Below, in pieces: positions 26,150 to 35,804 of a DNA stretch of 64,000 nucleotides. The stretch is from Corynebacterium confusum (GTDB lineage: Bacteria; Actinomycetota; Actinomycetes; Mycobacteriales; Mycobacteriaceae). Within the stretch, counting starts at the first letter, position 1. Each line of letters begins with the position of its first letter. The translations under genes and the position numbers were made by a program. Location: NCBI RefSeq assembly GCF_030408715.1, contig NZ_CP047202.1:2151907-2215906 (forward strand), read 5' to 3'. The notes under the pieces are model-generated. The model was not told the DNA's origin. It searched no databases and was given only the letters and a program-made list of their open reading frames with translations.

Positions 26150-27022
26150 CGCGGGAAGTCCTGGAATTTCATCATCTTTCCTGCCTTGAAATCCCAGGCT
26201 TCCACCCGCACCCGGTCCGGGTAGACCTTCACCCGCAGGCCGGACGATGCCTCGTCCTTCTCCTTCACGATTTCCTCGTCGTGGTCGCCATCGGGCAGGT
26301 ATTCGTTGAGGGTCGCCCCGGTGTTGACCACCGGGAAGGCGGGACTCCAGCCAGCCCAGCTGCTCTTTGGACAGGCGCTGGAAGGGCTCTTTGCCGCCGC
26401 GGTCAATATCGGAGTAGTACTCCGTGTTGATCGAAATCAGCGGCACCCCGCCGGCCATGACCTCCGCCCAGGGCTTGTCCTGTCCCGAGTGCTCCAGGAA
26501 GCGCTGCAGGTAGGTCTCCGAGCCTTCGGGCCCGTACATCTCATGGTTGCCGATGGTCCACAGCTCCGTGCCGGAATCATGCGGCTGTGCCCGGTGCGCG
26601 GCGAGGAACTCATCCCACTGCGCCTTCGAGCCGTCATCGACCAAGTCCCCGTTGAGCACCAGCGCGTCCGCCTTGTCCTCCATGCCGTTGAGCTGGCGCA
26701 CCGCGTCCTGGTAGTCCTCCGGGTCTCCTTGCACGTCGGAGAGCACATCCACGACTGCCTCCGGCGTGCCCACCTGACCGAGCGGGCGCGTGATCTCCAC
26801 GTTGTCCAGCGCCCACCACCAGTCATCGTTGCCATTTTGGTAGACGAATTCCACCCGCATGGTCTGAACCCCGCCGGAACGTCGAGCTCCAGGCCCTGAA
26901 TCCGAAGCAGAACCAGCAGAAGAACTGGAAGAAAAACTCGACGAGGACTGCGGCGTTAGAGACGCTAGAGACGAGGAAGAAGACAAAGAGGACGAAGATG
27001 ATTGCGCATGCGCGACAGGCAA
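26146..27022 (-). pseudogene. decayed secreted metallophosphoesterase
   Basis: The 5' part reads PVAHAQ, a Ser-rich stretch, a beta-type segment (VEFVYQNGNDDWWWALDN) and then a calcineurin-type phosphoesterase start: VVDVLSDVQGD, ALVLNGDLVDDG and TIGNHEMYG. After KEQLGWLESRLPGG (near 26330) the frame is lost; the expected C-terminal strand continues in another frame (VVNTGATLNEYLPDGDHDEE to FQDFPR-stop at 26146). The central His motifs between these parts are missing, so a deletion with frameshift occurred. A signal-peptide-like stretch is open upstream to 27067, but it has no start codon and runs into the ppk2 terminator, so the 5' end is lost too. Confidence 0.75.
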
Positions 27023-27053
27023 GGATACGACAGCGGTACTGAGTAGTGCTACG

Positions 27054-27091
27054 AAAAACGGGAAGAGTTATTCACCCAAATAACTCTTCCC
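27054..27091 (-). terminator. rho-independent terminator of ppk2
   Basis: Perfect 13-bp arms GGGAAGAGTTATT (27060-27072) and AATAACTCTTCCC (27079-27091) with a 6-base loop; reading on the minus strand the hairpin is followed by GTTTTTC. It lies about 50 bases after the ppk2 stop. Confidence 0.85.
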
Positions 27092-27142
27092 TACCCCCAT
27101 CACCGCAGGGTGACGACGAGATTAACCCTTAGGAAACTTCTG

Positions 27143-28042
27143 CTAGTCACCGATCTGGTCGCGGCCGCGCTTGACGATGTTCCCGTCCACCTCACCCACG
27201 ACGGAGTGATCCTTGTTCGTGTACTCGAACTTGGACAAAACGTAGCGCATGGCGTTGATGCGGGCGCGCTTCTTGTCATTCGACTTGATGGTGATCCACG
27301 GGGACTCGTCCGTATCCGTGTAGCGGAACTGCTCCTCCTTAGCGCGGGTGTAGTCGTCCCACTTGTCCAGGGAGGCCAGGTCCATCGGCGACAGCTTCCA
27401 CTGGCGCACCGGGTCGATCTGGCGGATGGCAAAGCGGGTGCGCTGTTCCTTCCGGGTCACGGAGAACCACAGCTTGGTCAGGGAGATGCCGGAGCCCAGG
27501 ATCATGTTCTCCAGCATGGGCACCTCGCGGAGGAACTCCGCGTGCTGCGACTCCGTGCAAAAGCCCATGACGCGCTCAACGCCGGAGCGGTTGTACCAGG
27601 AACGGTCGAAGAAGACGATTTCCCCGCCGGCCGGAAAGTGCTGGATATAGCGCTGGAAGTACCAGGAGGTCGACTCGCGCGGGGACGGCTTCTCCAGAGC
27701 CACCGTGCGCGCACCACGCGGGTTGAGGTGCTCGTTGAAGCGCTTAATGGTACCGCCCTTGCCCGCGGCGTCGCGGCCCTCGAAGAGGATAATGTGGCGC
27801 TGGCCCGTTTCCTTGGTCCAGTTCTGCCACTTAAGCAGCTCGATCTGGAGCGCGCGCTTGGTGGACTCATACTCATCGCGCGTCATGCGCTCATCATAAG
27901 GGTAATTTTCCCGCCAGGTCTGGACCGGCGAGCCATCCGGCATAATCAGTGCTGGGTCGTCCTCGTCAGAGTCGTCGACGACGTAGCCGTCGGTCTGCGC
28001 CAAGTCAATCTCGGGAAGTTCGTCGTCTTTGTGTTCAGCCAT
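27143..28042 (-). CDS. ppk2: polyphosphate kinase 2
   Basis: 299 aa, one PPK2 domain of class I length. The P-loop GRDAAGKGGTIKRF (around residue 88), the lid-associated NPRGARTVALEKPS, and the Walker B type GEIVFFDRSWYNRSGVERVMGFC are all present and intact. PPK2 makes GTP/ATP from polyphosphate or the reverse. The same neighbourhood (groEL - porH - porA - ppk2) is known in Corynebacterium glutamicum. A TACACT box ends 6 bases before the ATG, so it probably has its own leaderless promoter. Confidence 0.93.
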   Translation of the reverse strand: MAEHKDDELPEIDLAQTDGYVVDDSDEDDPALIMPDGSPVQTWRENYPYDERMTRDEYESTKRALQIELLKWQNWTKETGQRHIILFEGRDAAGKGGTIKRFNEHLNPRGARTVALEKPSPRESTSWYFQRYIQHFPAGGEIVFFDRSWYNRSGVERVMGFCTESQHAEFLREVPMLENMILGSGISLTKLWFSVTRKEQRTRFAIRQIDPVRQWKLSPMDLASLDKWDDYTRAKEEQFRYTDTDESPWITIKSNDKKRARINAMRYVLSKFEYTNKDHSVVGEVDGNIVKRGRDQIGD

Positions 28043-28116
28043 GCATTAAGTGTAACCCGAATATAGGCATCAAGCGCGCCAAATTCTCACAGTTACCCCT
28101 GCCCACAGAAAGAATA

Positions 28117-28156
28117 ACAAAACGAAAAGAAGGCCTACCGAAACGGTAGGCCTTCT
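28117..28156 (-). terminator. rho-independent terminator of the porin genes
   Basis: Perfect 13-bp arms AGAAGGCCTACCG (28128-28140) and CGGTAGGCCTTCT (28144-28156) with loop AAA. On the minus strand it is followed by TTTCGTTTTG. It lies 40 bases after the porA stop and separates the highly expressed porins from ppk2. Confidence 0.88.
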
Positions 28157-28195
28157 ACTTCAGCGAGCTGTAAAGCTCAGAGCTGAAGGGAGTTC

Positions 28196-28345
28196 TTATG
28201 CGAACATGCCGAGCAGCTGGGAAGCACCCTTAGCAACCTCAACCAGCGGCGCCATGAATTCAGCGTAGAGGTTGAAGTCAGAAACCAGGGCAGCGAAGTC
28301 GGTGTCCAGGAAGTTTGCAGAGCTCATCAGGAAATCAGACGACAT
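28196..28345 (-). CDS. porA: PorA-type mini porin (49 aa)
   Basis: Found by direct reading: ATG at 28345, with AAGGAG 8 bases upstream, to TAA at 28196-28198. The peptide starts MSSDFLMSSANFLDTDF and ends GASQLLGMFA; it is an amphipathic helix with no signal sequence. In C. glutamicum, PorA (45 aa) and PorH (57 aa) from the same locus together form the main outer (mycolate) membrane channel and are O-mycoloylated on Ser. Sequence similarity in such peptides is low, so the assignment rests on size, order beside groEL and ppk2, and strong translation signals. The two names could be interchanged. Confidence 0.75.
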   Translation of the reverse strand: MSSDFLMSSANFLDTDFAALVSDFNLYAEFMAPLVEVAKGASQLLGMFA

Positions 28346-28379
28346 TTGAATTCTCCTTACGAATTAGAATTGCTGAAAA

Positions 28380-28562
28380 TTAGTTGGAGGACAGGGAAGA
28401 CATTGCCGGAGCAAAGTCGGAGGAGGTCGGGTTGTCACCCAGGAAGACAATGGTGCCAAGAACGTTGGCAAGAGCCTCGGTGCTGTTGTTGAGCACCTTG
28501 CTCCAACCTTCCCAGGTGTCAACGAAGTTATCCAGGTGGGTGATGATGGTGGAGATATCCAT
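28380..28562 (-). CDS. porH: PorH-type mini porin (60 aa)
   Basis: 60 aa from ATG 28562, preceded by TAGGAG at good spacing. It begins MDISTIITHLDNFVDTWEGW and contains an amphipathic helix (LNNSTEALANVLGTIVF) and a Ser-rich tail (AMSSLSSN). It has no N-terminal signal peptide, as in C. glutamicum PorH. It lies 34 bases upstream of the PorA-type gene, so the two should be co-transcribed and form a hetero-oligomeric channel of the mycolic acid layer, with Ser residues as possible mycoloylation sites. Assignment by position and architecture. Confidence 0.75.
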   Translation of the reverse strand: MDISTIITHLDNFVDTWEGWSKVLNNSTEALANVLGTIVFLGDNPTSSDFAPAMSSLSSN

Positions 28563-28652
28563 GTTTGAACTCCTACAGATAGGTCCGAAGCTTTTCAACG
28601 CCTCGGAGGGGTGTGCAGTTTGCAGACACCCTCAGTGGGCGTCACACGAAGT

Positions 28653-28682
28653 AATCTTGCCAACAATATTTCCGAACGTCAA
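28653..28682 (-). promoter_or_regulatory. possible porH-porA promoter
   Basis: On the minus strand TTGACG (-35) is followed after 18 bases by AAGATT (-10), giving a leader of about 80 nt before porH. The -10 box is not ideal. Confidence 0.35.
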
Positions 28683-29005
28683 CCGGAGCATGGCTCCATA
28701 AACTCTTCAACACCAAAACTCACGCCACACTCGACACTTAACGCACAGGCGGTTCAGGTGTGTCACCCCCGTCTATCCTGCGGTTTTGTCGTAGACTTCC
28801 AGAAATTTTTGTTATTTTCACTTTGCCACGTAACAACCATTTGTTTCGTCGCGATAAAATCGACCGAATTCTAAAGCTTCTAGGGTCGATATTTTTTAGG
28901 CACCTACCCTATTCCAGGGGTAATACGCGGCTCAGATTTCCAGCTTTCCAGCAGTCAAAATCTAAAGCCTAAACAACCCTTAAACGCCCACTGTGAAGCC
29001 TTTAG
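28683..29005. other. AT-richer intergenic stretch between the porins and the IS
   Basis: About 320 bases upstream of the porH promoter region. I see no gene, RNA or terminator that I can support. It is noticeably richer in A/T than the surroundings and may hold upstream control sites for the porins. The IS inserted at its far end. Confidence 0.4.
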
Positions 29006-30411
29006 GGGTTAAGTAGCAAAAAGTGTGTCTGAGTTTCAGCGTTTCCGCTGTTCAGGTTAGTTGAATCGGGTCTATATAAGGACCTCAGCCTTATATAGAC
29101 CCGTTTCTTCGTCAATCCACCGGAATGGCACCTGCATGTGGTATCCGGCAGTTGGTGTGCTTTCCGGGTGAGACGAAACCGACCACGATGCCCCGTATGT
29201 GCTGGGCAAATGAAGAAAAACGGCACCACATCCAAAGGAACAACACGATGGCGGTGCAAAAGCCCCAACTGCGGCAACTCAACGACACGCACCCGCACCG
29301 ATCTGAGCCACACCCGCGACTTCAAAGCCTTCCACTCCTACATCACGTGCACCGCAACACTGGCTGAAGTAGCCCGCCAGCAAGGAGTAAGCAGATGGAC
29401 GCTTGATCGCCGGTTTACACCGTTTTGGCTCATAGAGGTAACCAACCCCGGTGAGTCTCACCGCGTCTACGATCAGATCTTCATCGACGGCACATATACC
29501 GCTGCCGGGTGCTTGCTCGTCGCCGCAAGCTATGACCATGTCATCGCCTGGCATTGGGCAAAAAGCGAAACCGCCCACGCCTACACGCAGCTTTTAAACA
29601 AGATCGCAGAACCCTTATGCGTTGTCCTTGACGGCGGGCAAGGCGCCTACACCGCTATCAAAGCGTGCTGGCCCAATGCACAGATCCAGCGCTGTGTGGT
29701 CCATGCCCAGCGCGTTATCCGTCGCTACACCACCTCTAAACCACGCACCAGCGCAGGCCAAGCCATTTACGCGCTCGCGTTGAAGTTGACGCGGATCACC
29801 ACCATGGAACAGGCCCGCGAATGGACTCTGAACTTGCACGATTTCGGGGTCGTCTATGCCAGTTTCCTCAACGAGAAAACACCGGTGCCGAAGGAACGCA
29901 GAACCCTCAACCACCGGTGGGAATGGACCCACCTGCGGGTACGCAAGGCCTACAATTCGCTGTTGCACCTCTCGCGGAAGGGGTGGTTGTTTACCTATCT
30001 GCAGCCACCACCGCACGCGCTCGAACCAGGCCGGTGGGCCGCAACTACCAACAGTCTGGAAGGCGGAGTCAACGCGCAACTCAAACGACTCGCCGACGCT
30101 CACCGCGGCAGGACAGGAGAGCGCCAACGCACAATGCTCGAGTGGTACCTCCACTCCAAAACGCAGCTGCCTGACGATCCCCTAGGAATCGCCAGGCAGT
30201 GCAATTTCGGGCAAGACCAACTCGCCAAAGTCAACAATCTTGCCGAAGAAGACCACAACAAAGCCGACCAGGAAACAGGCCGACCAGCCTTCTACGACAA
30301 CGCTATCCCAACCGAATACAACCACTCCATCGGAATCAGGAAAGGACCCTTCAAATAAAAATGCGCCCGACGGCGACACGCCGACCGGACACACTTTTTG
30401 CTACTTAACCC
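29006..30411 (+). mobile_element. complete insertion sequence, IS256-family/IS1249-like
   Basis: The ends are perfect 24-bp terminal inverted repeats, beginning GGGTTAAGTAGCAAAAAG at 29006 and mirrored at 30388-30411. The flanks carry an 8-bp target duplication GCCTTTAG (28998-29005 and 30412-30419). The length is 1406 bp and it holds one transposase gene. The 8-bp duplication fits the IS256 family, and the transposase resembles that of IS1249, first described in corynebacteria. Intact ends, an intact gene and an exact duplication indicate recent transposition. Confidence 0.9.
29138..30358 (+). CDS. IS1249-like transposase
   Basis: 406 aa from a GTG; the start is uncertain within a few codons. 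An N-terminal zinc-finger-like part (CPVCAGQM, then RCKSPNCGNS) precedes a helix-turn-helix (LAEVARQQGVSRWTLDRRF). The DDE-type catalytic core follows: IFIDGTYT, VVLDGGQGAYTAI and TTNSLEGGVNAQLKR, which carry the two Asp and the Glu. The mutator-like C/H block, RCVVHAQR, lies between. The frame is intact, so the element is probably active. Confidence 0.9.
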   Translation: MVSGSWCAFRVRRNRPRCPVCAGQMKKNGTTSKGTTRWRCKSPNCGNSTTRTRTDLSHTRDFKAFHSYITCTATLAEVARQQGVSRWTLDRRFTPFWLIEVTNPGESHRVYDQIFIDGTYTAAGCLLVAASYDHVIAWHWAKSETAHAYTQLLNKIAEPLCVVLDGGQGAYTAIKACWPNAQIQRCVVHAQRVIRRYTTSKPRTSAGQAIYALALKLTRITTMEQAREWTLNLHDFGVVYASFLNEKTPVPKERRTLNHRWEWTHLRVRKAYNSLLHLSRKGWLFTYLQPPPHALEPGRWAATTNSLEGGVNAQLKRLADAHRGRTGERQRTMLEWYLHSKTQLPDDPLGIARQCNFGQDQLAKVNNLAEEDHNKADQETGRPAFYDNAIPTEYNHSIGIRKGPFK

Positions 30412-30434
30412 GCCTTTAGAGCAGGCTGCACACA

Positions 30435-30469
30435 GCAAAAGGCCGCCTCCCCATTGGGGAGGCGGCCTT
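30435..30469 (-). terminator. rho-independent terminator of groEL
   Basis: Arms AAGGCCGCCTCCCC (30439-30452) and GGGGAGGCGGCCTT (30456-30469), 14 perfect pairs with a 3-base loop; on the minus strand it runs into TTTTGC. It begins 24 bases after the groEL stop and lies just outside the IS target duplication. Confidence 0.9.
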
Positions 30470-30492
30470 AGCTTTATGGGCTGATGGTGGAC

Positions 30493-32160
<1,668 letters not shown>

Positions 32161-32260
32161 TTATTAGATAGGACGACACTCACGTCGGTGCTTGCATGGA
32201 CGCCCGCGACGGCATGATTGGCGAGTGTTAGACCAACCTCAACCATGCAAACCAAGATTT

Positions 32261-32287
32261 CTAGCACTCGCCTTCTGCAAGTGCTAA
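32261..32287 (-). promoter_or_regulatory. CIRCE operator (HrcA site) of groEL
   Basis: Minus strand: TTAGCACTT, 9 bases, GAGTGCTAG, against the consensus TTAGCACTC-N9-GAGTGCTAA (two mismatches). HrcA binds CIRCE and represses chaperonin genes until heat stress. It overlaps the predicted transcription start, and at the same time forms the last codons and stop of the phosphoesterase gene upstream. Confidence 0.88.
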
Positions 32288-33553
32288 AGACCATTCTGGC
32301 ACTCGGGACCCCCGAGTGCAAGGAAGCTTCGAGCTGCCCGAGCTCAGGCTGCTGGAGTTTAGACTGCTCGAGCCTTCTTCCTCTCCGACACTGACGTAGT
32401 CCGGCAGAGCCTTCGGCGCATCCAGGGGTTGCTTCGCCGGGGCCATGTCTAGGCCCAAGTCCTTGGCGAAGATGACGCGGGTAGATTCGTAGACCGCCGG
32501 GGCATCCAGGTTCAGCTCGAAAACCCGCGCGCCGCGCAGTGTGTGCATGGCCAGCGTGCCGTCGCGCAGGCCGTAGGGGCCAAAACCGGTGCCCGGCGCG
32601 TACCCCAGCTCCACGCCGAAGTAATTCCCCATATACGTATTGATGTGGTCGTGCCCGCAGTAGATGCCCTTGACGTCCCCGCGGTTGGCCACCGCGGCGT
32701 AGATGCCGGAGTTGAACGCGCCCTTGTAGACGTCCTCGTTCTTCTCACCGACAATCTGGTGCCGCTGCTTCGCCTTCCCATGATCGATTAGGGAATTCTT
32801 GTCCGGGCCGCCGAACCACATGTCGCGGTGCTCGTAGGTCGGGATGTGGAAATACATCAGGCCCGGGACCATCGCGCCGGCTTGGTCCTCCAGCTTCCGG
32901 GAATTGTCCTCGTACCAACGGATCTGGGCCGGTCGGAGGTAGTCGTAACCCGGCAAATCCTCCACCGACTGGCCGGCGACTTCCTCCCCCAGGTACGCGC
33001 CCGAGTCCAGCAGCCAGAGCGCAAACGCGGGCTTGTCGCCATCCAAGACCGGAATCAGCGTGTTCGAAACACCGTAGCCCTCCCCCGTGGCCGGTGCGTT
33101 GCGGTTGTGGCGGTACTTCCTGACAAAGCTAGTCATCTCCGGCTTCCGCACGGTGACCGCCTCGACCTCCTCGGCCGGGTCCTCGTCGTGGTTGCCGAAG
33201 GTCACCGCCCACGCGATGCCGCGCTCTTCCATCGGCAAGACCACGTTGTTGATGGCCTGGTAGACCTGCTCGTTGGTGGCCGGCCCAGCCGCGATAACGT
33301 CACCATTAATTAGGGCGAAATCGGGTTTCTCGGAGTCCAGGACCTTCTCCATGAACTCGATGGTCCGGCGGTCGGTGAGGTGGTCGTCCTGCGTGTCGTT
33401 GAACTGGATAACCTTGAAGCGGCGCTCGGCATTAAAGCTCAGCGCCTTTTGCGCTGGGGCCGCGACGGCGGCCGGCTGGTGAGTGGTGGTGGCGGCAGCC
33501 ATCCCCAGCGCGCTGGTGGCGGCAAAGAGAGTGCGGCGGTTAAAAGGGCTCAC
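32261..33553 (-). CDS. secreted (Tat-type) metallophosphoesterase
   Basis: 430 aa from GTG 33553, chosen because AGAGGAG lies 8 bases upstream; an ATG 10 codons earlier includes that site and is less likely. The N-terminus NRRTLFAATSALGMAAATTT carries a twin-arginine signal and an alanine-rich cleavage region. The phosphoesterase motifs are QFNDTQDDH (first metal Asp/His), LINGDV, TFGNHDED, MYFHIPTYEH and YCGHDH, all five blocks intact. The substrate is unknown. The C-terminus is Ser-rich (SSSLNSSSLSSGSSK) and then continues without a domain through the groEL operator region, which suggests that a former anchor or tail was lost and the frame now ends by chance in CIRCE. Confidence 0.82.
   Translation of the reverse strand: MSPFNRRTLFAATSALGMAAATTTHQPAAVAAPAQKALSFNAERRFKVIQFNDTQDDHLTDRRTIEFMEKVLDSEKPDFALINGDVIAAGPATNEQVYQAINNVVLPMEERGIAWAVTFGNHDEDPAEEVEAVTVRKPEMTSFVRKYRHNRNAPATGEGYGVSNTLIPVLDGDKPAFALWLLDSGAYLGEEVAGQSVEDLPGYDYLRPAQIRWYEDNSRKLEDQAGAMVPGLMYFHIPTYEHRDMWFGGPDKNSLIDHGKAKQRHQIVGEKNEDVYKGAFNSGIYAAVANRGDVKGIYCGHDHINTYMGNYFGVELGYAPGTGFGPYGLRDGTLAMHTLRGARVFELNLDAPAVYESTRVIFAKDLGLDMAPAKQPLDAPKALPDYVSVGEEEGSSSLNSSSLSSGSSKLPCTRGSRVPEWSLALAEGEC
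32293..32321 (-). promoter_or_regulatory. groEL promoter
   Basis: Minus strand: -35 TTGCAC (32321-32316), spacer of 17 bases, -10 CAGAAT (32298-32293). Transcription would begin near 32286, inside the first CIRCE, giving a leader of about 145 nt. Confidence 0.55.
32296..32322 (-). promoter_or_regulatory. second CIRCE-like operator
   Basis: The core GCACTC-N9-GAGTGC is perfect, but the outer bases are CTT and CAG on the minus strand instead of TTA and TAA. It lies 8 bases from the first CIRCE and covers the -35 to -10 interval, so HrcA could bind both sites in tandem. Confidence 0.6.
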
Positions 33554-33581
33554 GGGTTTTTCTCCTCTACTATACGAATGC

Positions 33582-33640
33582 AAAAGCAGAGCCTACGCAG
33601 TGGAGATAACCCGTGAGTTAATACTGCGTAAACTCTGCTT
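33582..33640 (-). terminator. probable terminator of the OPT transporter gene
   Basis: Long imperfect hairpin: AGCAGAG and TACGCAGT (33586-33602) pair with ACTGCGTA and CTCTGCT (33624-33640), with a 2-base mismatch and a 21-base loop. On the minus strand it ends in TTTTGC. It also lies directly before the phosphoesterase promoter region. Confidence 0.6.
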
Positions 33641-33657
33641 CTAGACTTCTGAGTGCC

Positions 33658-35619
33658 TTAGACCTCCTGCGATTTCTTCGCGGTGTAGCGGTAGACGAAG
33701 GCGAGAACGACCACGAAGAGGATGGCGCCGACCCAGTTGGCGGCGGGGCCGCCGTCGAAGATCTCCAGCGGGCTGTCGCCGCCGGAGGCTGCGATGATGG
33801 CGGCGTTGACCACGCCGAACAGGGACTCACCGACAATGAGTCCGGTGGCGGCCAAGGTGCCCAGCCGCTTCTTGGCCTCCGCGCCGTCCTGCTTGGCCGC
33901 CCAGCGGTTGTAGAAATACCCCAGCAGGGCGCCGATCGGGATGGTCACCGAGAGCGTGGCTGGCAGGTACATGCCCATGCCGGCGGCCAGCGGGGACAGG
34001 GACTTGTTCGCGGTGGTGCGCTGCAGGGTCTCGTCAATGGCGATCAGGATGGCGCCGATGCCAGCGCCCAGGAAGATGAGGTTCCAGTCCAGGGAGCTGT
34101 CGAAAATACCGGAGGCGACCGAGGACATCAGGGCGGCCTGCGGGGCGGCCAGCGCGTCTTCGCCGGCGCCTTCCATGCCCTGGAAGCCGAAGCCGGTCAG
34201 CATGACCTGCAGGATAGGCGGGATGACCAGGGAGCCGAAGACGACGCCGATGACCAGGGCGACCTGCTGCTTCCACGGGGTCGCGCCGACCAGCTGGCCG
34301 GTTTTTAGATCCTGCAGGTTGTCGTTGGAAATCGTGGCGATGCCGAAGACGATCGCGGCGGTAAACAGGGTATACGCCACCAGGGAGAGCGGATCCGCGC
34401 TGGTGCCGCGGGTCACGGCGGCGATGATTAGGGAGGCGGCCAGCACCGCGATGATGCCGATGGAAGAGATCGGCGAGTTAGACGCGCCGATAAGGCCGGC
34501 CATGTAACCGCAGACCGAGGCGATAATCAGGCCGGCCAGCAGCGTAAAGAGCACAGAGACGGTAATCAGCACGCCCATGTGCTCGTGAATATCGGTGCCC
34601 TGCACGAAATCCCACAGCAGCAGGCCGATGGGCAGCATCAGCACCACGATGGTGGTGGCCACGTACGGGAAGGGGATGTCGCGCTCGGTGACGTCGACTG
34701 TCTGGCCCGCCTTGCGCAGGCGGGAGGAGGTGAGACTTTCGCCGATGCCCTTGACGATGGGCCCGATGATCTTCAGCAACGTCCAGATGGCGGCAATCGC
34801 CATCGCGCCCACACCGATGAAGCGGATCTCGTCCGAGAAGACGGTGTCCACCACGTCCGGCAGACTGGCCACGGCCGTTATTATACCCCCGGTCTTCCAG
34901 GGCAGCAGGATGAAGTAGGAGATGCCGACGCCTACCAGCATGGCGATGCCCACGGGCAGGCCGACCAGGTGGCCGACGCCGATGAGCGCCGGCGAGAGGC
35001 TCATGCCCAGGGTGGTCGCGCCCGCGCCCAGCTTGAAATAGCTGCCCAGCGAGGAAGCGGCAGCCTTCATGGCCGCCAGCAGGCTCATCCCGGCGGAGAC
35101 GAGACCGCCGACCAGGATGACGCGCAGGCCGCGGGCGTTTTCGGCGTGGTTGCCGTTATCATCGCCGACCTTGAGCACCTCAGCCGCGGCGACGCCCTCC
35201 GGATACGGCAGGTCGGAGCCGGTGACCAGGGCGCGGCGCAGCGGGATGGAGTACATGACGCCCAAGATGCCGCCGATGGCGCAGACCGCGGCGGTCTCCA
35301 GGAAGGAAAAACCAGTCCAGTAGCCGACCATGACTAGGCCGGGCAGCACGAAGATGATGGCCGACAGGGTGCCGGCCGCCGAGGCGATGGTCTGGACGAT
35401 GTTGTTTTCTTTAATGTTATGCCCGGCAAATTTGCGCAGGATAGCCATGGAGATCACGGCCGCCGGGATGGAGGTGGCAAACGTCAGCCCCACCTTCAGG
35501 CCGAGGTAAACGTTGGCGGCGGTAAAGACTAGGGTGATCAGCCCGCCGATGATGATGCCGCGGAGGGTAAGCTCGCGCAGGCTCGCCCGTGAACCGGCGG
35601 CGGTTTCCGTTGTCGCCAT
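33658..35619 (-). CDS. OPT-family oligopeptide transporter
   Basis: 653 aa with about 14-16 hydrophobic segments. The start is supported by AAAGGA 8 bases upstream. It has the OPT pattern with long membrane helices and short loops (GLKVGLTFATSIPAAVISMAI, ENNIVQTIASAAGTLSA near residue 75, LPYPEGVAAAEVL near 145, and GASNSPISSIGI near 380). The conserved NIVQT-ASA and PYPEG-A-AEVL elements are those of the prokaryotic OPT subgroup, which imports peptides or metal chelates using the proton gradient. It is divergent from the M20 dipeptidase across about 185 bases, which suggests that uptake and cleavage of peptides may be regulated together. Confidence 0.88.
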   Translation of the reverse strand: MATTETAAGSRASLRELTLRGIIIGGLITLVFTAANVYLGLKVGLTFATSIPAAVISMAILRKFAGHNIKENNIVQTIASAAGTLSAIIFVLPGLVMVGYWTGFSFLETAAVCAIGGILGVMYSIPLRRALVTGSDLPYPEGVAAAEVLKVGDDNGNHAENARGLRVILVGGLVSAGMSLLAAMKAAASSLGSYFKLGAGATTLGMSLSPALIGVGHLVGLPVGIAMLVGVGISYFILLPWKTGGIITAVASLPDVVDTVFSDEIRFIGVGAMAIAAIWTLLKIIGPIVKGIGESLTSSRLRKAGQTVDVTERDIPFPYVATTIVVLMLPIGLLLWDFVQGTDIHEHMGVLITVSVLFTLLAGLIIASVCGYMAGLIGASNSPISSIGIIAVLAASLIIAAVTRGTSADPLSLVAYTLFTAAIVFGIATISNDNLQDLKTGQLVGATPWKQQVALVIGVVFGSLVIPPILQVMLTGFGFQGMEGAGEDALAAPQAALMSSVASGIFDSSLDWNLIFLGAGIGAILIAIDETLQRTTANKSLSPLAAGMGMYLPATLSVTIPIGALLGYFYNRWAAKQDGAEAKKRLGTLAATGLIVGESLFGVVNAAIIAASGGDSPLEIFDGGPAANWVGAILFVVVLAFVYRYTAKKSQEV

Positions 35620-35804
35620 GCCAGGTCCTTTCTAGCTAGTATGGAGGTTTTTCGCCCGCGCCCGCGGGTTATGCCGCCCAAAGCTTTCGGGGTGAGTTCC
35701 TTAAGCAGGCAGTTTCCCGGGCGTGAGATAACGAAATTCTAGTACTTGACAGGTTGATTCCCTAAACGAGCCTCCCAGTAGGCGGGACGGGTAGTTTAGA
35801 GGGC

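Noticed and set aside
28760..28972. 70-codon open frame upstream of porH
   Set aside because: No ribosome-binding site and A/T-rich random composition; lies in a control region.
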